Assembly: GCA_016781705.1 (NCBI GenBank)
Contig: JADDPV010000082.1
Span: 1-8,820, forward strand
Direction of reading: 5' to 3'
Length of the DNA stretch: 8,820 bases
Source of the DNA: Rubrobacter sp.
GTDB taxonomy: Bacteria > Actinomycetota > Rubrobacteria > Rubrobacterales > Rubrobacteraceae
Below the pieces are notes generated by a model that saw nothing but the letters and a program-made list of their open reading frames with translations, was not told the DNA's origin and ran no database searches. Of the stretch, positions 1 to 4,918 are shown piece by piece (position 1 is the first letter of the stretch; every line of letters begins with the position of its first letter). The position numbers were made by a program, and so were the translations under genes.

Positions 1-369
1 CTAACCTTCTGGACTATGGCAGACCGCTTCGATGTTGTTGCCGTCGGGATCGAGTACGAAAGCGCCGTAGTAGGTTGGGTGGTACTCGGGTCGAAGCCCG
101 GGCCGCCCGTTGTCACGCCCGCCCGCCGCGACGGCTGCGTCGAAAAAGGCGTCTACGGTTGCGCGGTCGGGACTGGCGAACGCAACGTGGACGGCGGTGC
201 TTACCGCGCCCTGCTTGACCCAGAAATCCGGCTTGCCCGCGTGACCGAACCCCGCTCCGGAGATCCCGTGCTCCATGACCAGCCGGTAGCCGAGCGGTGA
301 CAAAGCTTCCTCGAAGAAGCGCTTGCTCCGCCCGAGGTCCGATACGGGAAGGTTGACGTGATCCAACAT
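1..369 (-). CDS. VOC-superfamily (glyoxalase/bleomycin-resistance fold) protein
   Basis: A complete 122-residue single VOC domain, the usual length for this family; the stop codon is the first three bases of the window. The N-terminal strand LDHVNLPVSDL carries His4. His61 lies in the middle strand (AVHVAF) and Glu114 in the closing DPDGNNIEAV motif. His/His/Glu at these places is the usual metal-ligand set of glyoxalase I and extradiol-dioxygenase relatives, so a metal-dependent cytosolic enzyme acting as a dimer is likely. The substrate cannot be read from the sequence, and a resistance role is only one option. The ATG start at 369-367 is well supported by GAAGGAGG ending 6 bases upstream (GGAGG at 380-376). 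It lies 35 bp downstream of aspS on the same strand with no terminator between them, so it probably shares the aspS transcript. Family call is firm; function unknown. Confidence 0.88.
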   Translation of the reverse strand: MLDHVNLPVSDLGRSKRFFEEALSPLGYRLVMEHGISGAGFGHAGKPDFWVKQGAVSTAVHVAFASPDRATVDAFFDAAVAAGGRDNGRPGLRPEYHPTYYGAFVLDPDGNNIEAVCHSPEG

Positions 370-404
370 CGGGAACCTCCTTCGGTTCGTGCCCTGGCTC
401 CTGA

Positions 405-2255
405 CTAGACGTTCGGGGCCTCCCGCGGCGGCTGCTCGGGACCCCTGCGGGTCGGCATCCTGATTGCTATGTGCAACTCCTCGAGCTGCTCCGGGGTAAC
501 GGGGCCGGGGGCGTCCATCATCTCGTCGCGGGCGTTTTGCGTCTTGGGAAAGGCCATCACCTCGCGGATGTTCGGCTCGTCTCTAAGGACCATGATCAGG
601 CGGTCTATCCCCGGCGCGATCCCGCCGTGCGGCGGCGCACCGTACCGGAACGCCGTCAGCATCGCCCCGAAACGCCGCTCGGCCTCCTCCGCGTCTATGC
701 CGACGATGGAGAACACCTTCTGCTGCAGGTCCGGCCGGTGGATCCTGACGCTCCCCGACGCCAGCTCCACCCCGTTCGCGACCAGGTCGTAGAGCTGCCC
801 GATGACCTTCAAGGGGTCGCTGTCCAGCAGCTCGACGTCCTCCTCGCGCGGCATGGTGAACATGTGGTGCATCGGCTCTATGCGCCCCTCGTCCTCGTTC
901 CACTCGAATAGGGGGAAGTCCGTGACCCAACACAGCGCCAACTCCTCCGGGTCCGCGAGCTCCAACCTGTCCCGGAAGTGCAACCGCAACCTGTTCAGGC
1001 TCTCGAACACCACCGCGTCCTTGGCGTCCGCCACGAAGAACATGTAGTCGCCCGGCTCCGCCCCGAGCGCGGCCCTCAAGGCCTCGCCTTCCTCCCCGGA
1101 GAAGAACTTGGCGGTTCGGCCCGAGAGCCCGCCATCCTTTCCGACCTTCAGGTCCACCAGGCCCCTCGCGCCGCCTAGAGACGCTATGGTCGCGAGCTCG
1201 TCCACCTCGCGCCTCGACAGGTCCCCCAGGCCTCCGACGGCGATGCCGCGCACCGAGCCGCCAGCTCCGCCTTCGACCGCCCCGCGGAACACCTTGAACT
1301 CGGAGGTCCGTGCGATCTCCGAGACGTCCCCGAGCTCGAGCCCGAAGCGCAGGTCCGGCTTGTCGGAGCCGAAACGCTCCATCGCCTCCCGGTACGTCAG
1401 CCGCGGGAAGGGTTTGGCGCCGAGCTTCTTCTCGCTCAGCCCCTCGACGATCTCGACGTACAGGTCCTCGACGAGGTTCAGAACCTCCTCCTGAGTCGTG
1501 TAGCTCATCTCCAGGTCGAGCTGGGTATGCTCGGGCTGCCTGTCGCCGCGCTGGTCCTCATCCCTTAGGGCCCGCGCGATCTGAAAATACCGCTCGAAGC
1601 CGGCGACCATCAGGAGCTGCTTGAACTGCTGGGGCGACTGCGGCAGCGCGTAGAACTGACCCGGGTAGAGCCGCGCCGGCACCAGGTAGTCGCGGGCGCC
1701 CTCCGGTGTCGAGGCGGTCAGCAGCGGCGTCTCGATCTCCACGAAGCCGCGCGCGTCGAGGTAGTCGCGCATGTGCTTCACCACCCGGTGCCGGAACACG
1801 ATGTTCTCGCGCATCCTCCCTCGCCGGAGGTCCAGATAGCGGTACTTGAGCCTGAGAAGCTCATCCACGGGCCGCTCGCGGTCGACCTCGAACGGCGGCG
1901 TCAGGCTCTCGTTGAGCACGCGTAACGAGCCCGCCACGACCTCGACCTCCCCGGTCGGCAGCTCCGGATTCTCGTTTCCCTCGGGCCGCCGCGCGACCTC
2001 GCCCTCCACGCTGATGCTCCACTCGGGCCTCAACTGCTCCGCCGCCCGGAACACCTCCCCCGAGTCCGGGTCGAAGGTGACCTGCGTGACGCCCCAGCGG
2101 TCTCTCAGGTCTATGAAGATGAGTCCCCCGTGGTCCCTGCGGCGGCTCACCCAGCCCGCCAGCCGCGCCCGCTCGCCGACGTCTTCGGCCCTGAGCTCGC
2201 CCGCCGTGTGCGTCCTGTAAGGATTGCCGTCCGGATTGCCGTCTTTTCGGTACAA
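405..2255 (-). CDS. aspS: Aspartyl-tRNA synthetase, probable non-discriminating (Asp/Asn) type
   Basis: Class II synthetase that charges tRNA with aspartate in the cytosol; bacterial type with all domains. Numbered from the TTG at 2255 (616 aa): OB-fold anticodon domain about 15-125, catalytic core from about 135, inserted GAD domain about 300-420, then the rest of the core. Motif 2 is RDEDQRGDRQPEHTQ (about 231-245) and motif 3 is GIAPGIDRLIMVL (about 545-557). In the anticodon domain RRRDHGG has His42 where E. coli has Leu, and RPEGNENP has Gly93 where E. coli has Lys; both match non-discriminating enzymes that also charge tRNA-Asn. Start choice: TTG at 2255 has GGAGGG (2267-2262) at 6-base spacing. 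An in-frame GTG at 2285 would give 626 aa, but it lacks a ribosome site and sits only 2 bases after the -10 box. Even from the TTG, about 12 extra residues including DGNPDGNP precede the usual YRTHTAGEL start. Confidence 0.95.
   Translation of the reverse strand: MYRKDGNPDGNPYRTHTAGELRAEDVGERARLAGWVSRRRDHGGLIFIDLRDRWGVTQVTFDPDSGEVFRAAEQLRPEWSISVEGEVARRPEGNENPELPTGEVEVVAGSLRVLNESLTPPFEVDRERPVDELLRLKYRYLDLRRGRMRENIVFRHRVVKHMRDYLDARGFVEIETPLLTASTPEGARDYLVPARLYPGQFYALPQSPQQFKQLLMVAGFERYFQIARALRDEDQRGDRQPEHTQLDLEMSYTTQEEVLNLVEDLYVEIVEGLSEKKLGAKPFPRLTYREAMERFGSDKPDLRFGLELGDVSEIARTSEFKVFRGAVEGGAGGSVRGIAVGGLGDLSRREVDELATIASLGGARGLVDLKVGKDGGLSGRTAKFFSGEEGEALRAALGAEPGDYMFFVADAKDAVVFESLNRLRLHFRDRLELADPEELALCWVTDFPLFEWNEDEGRIEPMHHMFTMPREEDVELLDSDPLKVIGQLYDLVANGVELASGSVRIHRPDLQQKVFSIVGIDAEEAERRFGAMLTAFRYGAPPHGGIAPGIDRLIMVLRDEPNIREVMAFPKTQNARDEMMDAPGPVTPEQLEELHIAIRMPTRRGPEQPPREAPNV
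2221..2243 (-). repeat. 12-bp-period tandem duplication at the 5' end of aspS
   Basis: On the minus strand GACGGCAATCC occurs twice with a 12-base period (2243-2233 and 2231-2221). It encodes DGNP-DGNP just before the conserved YRTHTAGEL start of the synthetase. A TAC codon stands on both sides of the insert, so the ancestral protein may have begun MYRTHTAGEL. The duplication is in frame and does not disturb the OB fold. Confidence 0.8.
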
Positions 2256-2287
2256 AGGTCTCCCTCCGCCGCTCTTTCCGTCCACTG

Positions 2288-2316
2288 AGTATAGGTCAGA
2301 CGTGTCCGGCCACCAA
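2288..2316 (-). promoter_or_regulatory. Predicted housekeeping promoter of aspS
   Basis: Reading the minus strand, TTGGTG (2316-2311) is followed after exactly 17 bases by TATACT (2293-2288). The -10 matches five of six consensus positions and the -35 matches the TTG half. The expected transcript start is near 2281, leaving a leader of about 26 nt that carries GGAGGG before the TTG at 2255. It excludes the GTG at 2285 as a normal start, because that codon would lie upstream of the RNA 5' end. It shares the 295-bp gene-free gap 2256-2550 with the divergent promoter of the lipoprotein gene. Confidence 0.6.
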
Positions 2317-2380
2317 GACCGCCGCCCGCCGCGCGGGACACCACCGTGTAGCGTTCGCGGTGAAAAACCTGAACGGCCCG

Positions 2381-2409
2381 TTGCACGCGTTTCACGGCTA
2401 TGCTAAGTT
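2381..2409 (+). promoter_or_regulatory. Predicted promoter of the lipoprotein gene (extended -10)
   Basis: TTGCAC (2381-2386), a 17-base spacer, then TAAGTT (2404-2409), preceded by TGC, which fits the TGn extended -10 element. The expected start is near 2416, about 135 nt upstream of the first canonical start codon of the lipoprotein. That leader is GC-rich and holds no convincing hairpin-plus-T terminator, riboswitch or tRNA; I see nothing else in it except the start-site puzzle noted under the gene. Confidence 0.4.
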
Positions 2410-2550
2410 GGCTGAGGCTGCGCCCGAGGCTACGCCCGAGAAACGTTTTGCAAGGCGGCCCGCCGGGGGGACGGGTCCTCGGAGAGAGCGGGGGAGCGTC
2501 CCATCGAAAAGTGCGGTTTCGGGGGCATTGGCCGGGGCCTCGGCCTCGTT

Positions 2551-3537
2551 GTGGTCGGCGTGATCCTGGCGTTCGTCCTTGCCTTCGCGGCGGGTTGCGG
2601 CGGGGGTGGCGACGTGGAAGAGGCGACCGTGCCGCCGCCGGGAGGCGAGACCGGCGGCTCGACTTCGGGCGTCGCCGGGGGGAACACCGTCGGAGGCTCG
2701 ACCGTAGAGGCCAACGCCCAAGCCGAGGCGCTCGTGGACCAGCCGTTCGTCCTCAACACCGACCTGCCGATCCCGCCGGACTTCCGGGCCGCCTACCAGC
2801 GCAAGGCGCTCATCGTCGTCGGGTTCTTCAAGGAAGAGGCGGACGTCGAGCAAGACCCCGTATACCCGCAGGGCCTCGAGGTGGACGACTTCGTCAATAG
2901 CGACCTGCAGGACCTGCAATCCGAGTACCCCGAGGTGGAGTTCTTCACCTACGACATAACCGACCCGGGGACGGCCGAGACCAGCGAGGAGCTCGAGCAG
3001 GGCCAGTACGGCACCCTCGCCGCCCAGTTGGACGTCGGTTTCACGCCGTTCGTCATCATGCTCGCCCCGCGCGGCGAGCAGTACGCGGTCGAGAACCTCT
3101 TTCAGGGGTACGTCGAGGAGGGCGTGCTGGGCCAGGCGCTCTTCGACCTCTCCAACACAGATGTGGGCGGCAACTCCAGCGACGTGGACCTGCAACTCGA
3201 CCGGGTCGAGCTCACCGAGAGCGGGGGCGGCGTCGAGTACTTCACGGTCACCAACAACGGCGAGCGCCGCGCGGACCTCCAAGGGTTCGGCCTGCGCGTC
3301 ATAGACGCCGAGACGGGCGAGGCCAGCCAGGAGTCCGAGGGCGTCGAGATCACCGACAGCATAAGGGTGCGCCCGGGACGCACCGTCTCCGTCGGGCGCG
3401 TCCCCGACGTCATCGACGCCGACGGCCGCGAGGTGCGCGGGACCTTCGGCGGCGGCGACGAGCTCGGCCTCGAGCCCGGCGACCAGCTCGCCCTCCTCGA
3501 CGGCGGCGGCGCCGTCGTGGACACCATCTCCTTGTAG
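2551..3537 (+). CDS. Predicted lipoprotein with thioredoxin-like and lamin-tail-like domains
   Basis: 328 residues from the first canonical start, GTG 2551. A hydrophobic stretch ends in the lipobox-like AFAAGC, so Cys16 would be lipidated and the protein held on the outer face of the membrane. A Gly/Ser/Thr-rich linker follows (about 17-55). Residues about 65-205 look thioredoxin-like: a hydrophobic strand ALIVVGFF, a second strand VEFFTYDI, then VGFTPFVIML with a Pro166 in the place of the thioredoxin cis-proline. There is no CxxC, and Cys16 is the only cysteine, so it cannot be a dithiol oxidoreductase. Residues about 211-328 resemble the lamin-tail (LTD) beta-sandwich (EYFTVTNNGE, ADLQGFGL, LEPGDQLALLDGGGAVVD). 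The domain calls are by eye and the function is unknown. The start is doubtful: the GTG gives a signal peptide with no positive charge and no clear ribosome site. It has its own predicted promoter, and the next gene begins 40 bp downstream. Confidence 0.8.
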   Translation: MVGVILAFVLAFAAGCGGGGDVEEATVPPPGGETGGSTSGVAGGNTVGGSTVEANAQAEALVDQPFVLNTDLPIPPDFRAAYQRKALIVVGFFKEEADVEQDPVYPQGLEVDDFVNSDLQDLQSEYPEVEFFTYDITDPGTAETSEELEQGQYGTLAAQLDVGFTPFVIMLAPRGEQYAVENLFQGYVEEGVLGQALFDLSNTDVGGNSSDVDLQLDRVELTESGGGVEYFTVTNNGERRADLQGFGLRVIDAETGEASQESEGVEITDSIRVRPGRTVSVGRVPDVIDADGREVRGTFGGGDELGLEPGDQLALLDGGGAVVDTISL

Positions 3538-3564
3538 CGCCGCGTGTTGCGTCACGCCGTGCGG

Positions 3565-3570
3565 TAAACT
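3565..3570 (+). promoter_or_regulatory. -10 box giving a leaderless-looking cysteine desulfurase transcript
   Basis: TAAACT fits the TANNNT form of actinobacterial -10 boxes and is followed by exactly 7 bases before the GTG at 3578. Transcription would therefore start at or next to the first base of the start codon. No Shine-Dalgarno sequence is present before this GTG. No good -35 is seen at 16-18 bp, so the call rests on the -10 and its spacing. The same arrangement is found before alaS. Confidence 0.45.
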
Positions 3571-3577
3571 CGGGCCC

Positions 3578-4786
3578 GTGCAGGAAAGCCGCGTCTACCT
3601 CGACCACGCCGCCACGACCCCCCTCGACGGGCGGGTCCTCGAAGCCATGCTGCCGCACCTGCGCGGCGGGGCGTTCGGGGCGGGGAACCCCTCTTCGCTG
3701 CACGCCCCTGGCGTCGCCGCCCGCGAAGCGCTCGAGGAGGCACGGGGATTCGTCGCCCGGCTGGTCGGCGCGACACCCGAGGAGATCTTGTTCACCTCCG
3801 GCGGCACTGAGTCGGACAACCTCGCGGTCCTGGGCCTCGCCGCCGCGAGCCCGGAGAAGAAGCACGTCGTCGTCACGGCGGTCGAGCACCCCGCCGTGCG
3901 CAACGCCGCCGCCCACCTGCGATCCGTAGGCTACGAGGTGACGACCGTGGGCGTGGACGCGGACGGTCTGGTCTCGCCCGACCGGTTCGCGGAGGCGCTG
4001 CGCCCGGATACAGCCCTCGCCGCCGTGATGTGGGCGAACAACGAGGTGGGTGCGGTGCAGCCCGTCGAGGAGGTAGCGCGGGCGTGCGAGGAGCGCGGGG
4101 TCCCGCTGCACGTGGACGCCGTACAAGCCGCCGGGAGGCTACCGATGGACGTCTCCCGCGTCCCCGCCTCCACGCTCGCCATTTCGTCCCACAAGCTCTA
4201 CGGTCCGCAGGGCGTGGGCGCCCTGTACGTCCGCGCGGGCGTCCATTTGGAGCCGGTCGTCTTCGGCGGCGGCCAGGAGGGAGGCTTGAGGAGCGGCACG
4301 GAGAACGTCGCTGGGGCCGTGGGTTTCGGGGAGGCGGCCCGACTCGCCGCCGGGGAACTCGAGGAGCGGACGCGGCGCGAGCGGGGGCTGCTGGAACGCA
4401 TCGTCGCGGGCGCGACCGCGTTGCCCGGCGTGCGGCTCAACGGCCACCCCGAGAAGCGGCTCCCCAACAATGCGCACCTCCGCGTCGAGGGCGTCGAGGC
4501 CGAGGGCCTCGTGCTCTTCCTCGACGCCCTGGGCTACGCCGTCGGGAGCGGTTCGGCCTGCGCGTCGCACTCCGCCGGCCACAAGGCCTCGCCGGTCCTG
4601 CTCGCGATGGGCCAAAACGAGCGCGAGGCCTTCTCCGCGATACGCGTCACCGTCGGCAAGAGCAACACGCCGGAGGAAGTGGACGGTTTCCTCGAGGCGT
4701 TTTGCACGGCCGTGACCAAACTGCGCGAGCTATCGCCCCTGTACGGTAAGCCGGCTTCGCCGGTCGCTATCAGCGGTCAACAATAA
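3578..4786 (+). CDS. Cysteine desulfurase, NifS/IscS (class V aminotransferase) family
   Basis: 402-residue PLP enzyme that converts cysteine to alanine and holds the sulfur as a persulfide. Visible landmarks are YLDHAATTP at 7-15, SGGTESDN (74-81), His104 in VEHPAV which stacks on PLP, Asp180 and Gln183 in HVDAVQ, the PLP lysine Lys206 in SSHKLYGP, and the catalytic Cys328 in GSGSACASHS. The full-length N-terminal region and this motif place it with group I (NifS/IscS), not SufS. The C-terminal GKPASPVAISGQQ extends past the usual LRELSPLY end and is encoded by the edge of the repeat-like spacer that follows. The GTG start lacks a ribosome site but sits 7 bases after TAAACT. The next gene is the IscU-MnmA fusion 124 bp downstream on the same strand, so the likely job is supplying sulfur for tRNA 2-thiouridine, as YrvO does for MnmA in Bacillus. 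A wider role in Fe-S assembly cannot be excluded. Confidence 0.94.
   Translation: MQESRVYLDHAATTPLDGRVLEAMLPHLRGGAFGAGNPSSLHAPGVAAREALEEARGFVARLVGATPEEILFTSGGTESDNLAVLGLAAASPEKKHVVVTAVEHPAVRNAAAHLRSVGYEVTTVGVDADGLVSPDRFAEALRPDTALAAVMWANNEVGAVQPVEEVARACEERGVPLHVDAVQAAGRLPMDVSRVPASTLAISSHKLYGPQGVGALYVRAGVHLEPVVFGGGQEGGLRSGTENVAGAVGFGEAARLAAGELEERTRRERGLLERIVAGATALPGVRLNGHPEKRLPNNAHLRVEGVEAEGLVLFLDALGYAVGSGSACASHSAGHKASPVLLAMGQNEREAFSAIRVTVGKSNTPEEVDGFLEAFCTAVTKLRELSPLYGKPASPVAISGQQ
4751..4763 (+). repeat. Short perfect hairpin at the desulfurase 3' end
   Basis: CCGGC-TTC-GCCGG is a 5-bp stem with a 3-base loop inside the last codons of the desulfurase gene. It has no T-run after it, so it is not a classical terminator. 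It lies at the left border of the repeat-like spacer and could be part of that element. Confidence 0.5.
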
Positions 4787-4916
4787 GCCATCAGCTAGAA
4801 GGCAGCAATCGGCACGCCAGGAGACAATCAACCCATGAAGGGAACAGCGTTACGAAAAACTCGCGCCACATACGCTCGACGTCCAGGACACGCAAGAAAG
4901 CCGAAAGCTGATGGCT
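4786..4916. repeat. Inverted-repeat-bounded spacer between desulfurase and IscU-mnmA
   Basis: AGCCATCAGCT (4786-4796) and its exact reverse complement AGCTGATGGCT (4906-4916) bound a 131-bp segment. The left arm touches the desulfurase stop codon and the right arm contains the ATG of the MnmA fusion. Further partial copies of the same word lie outside the arms (GCTATCAGC at 4766-4774 and GACAGCTAT after 4917). The segment is less GC-rich than its surroundings. It looks like a small dispersed or palindromic intergenic element, but copy number elsewhere cannot be seen here. Confidence 0.5.
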
Positions 4917-4918
4917 GA
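4835..4918 (+). CDS. Possible 27-codon leader ORF overlapping the IscU-mnmA start
   Basis: ATG at 4835 opens a 27-residue, strongly basic reading frame (nine Lys/Arg, MKGTALRKTR...ARKPKADG). It ends in the TGA at 4916-4918, overlapping the ATG of the MnmA fusion by 8 bases (ATGGCTGA). AGGAG at 4819-4823 lies 11 bases upstream, somewhat far for a ribosome site. The downstream ATG has only a poor ribosome site, so coupling through this ORF would explain its translation. The frame could equally be chance inside a repeat element. No homology is recognised. Confidence 0.25.
   Translation: MKGTALRKTRATYARRPGHARKPKADG

Noticed and set aside
469..911. Plus-strand frames inside aspS
   Set aside because: Antisense shadows of the conserved synthetase, with no start signals or family resemblance.
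2283..2285. GTG as aspS start (626 aa)
   Set aside because: No ribosome site, only 2 bases from the -10 box, and the added residues are not part of the AspRS fold; TTG 2255 fits better.
2398..3555. Long open frame on the minus strand opposite the lipoprotein gene (385 codons)
   Set aside because: It is the third-position shadow of a GC-rich gene: Val/Ala/Gly/Asp-rich with no recognisable domain, no ribosome site, and a sense-strand protein with lipobox and domain structure.
3542..3557. GCGTG-TTGCGT-CACGC hairpin after the lipoprotein as a terminator
   Set aside because: A five-base-pair stem with no T tract; it may be incidental in GC-rich DNA and lies in the promoter region of the next gene.
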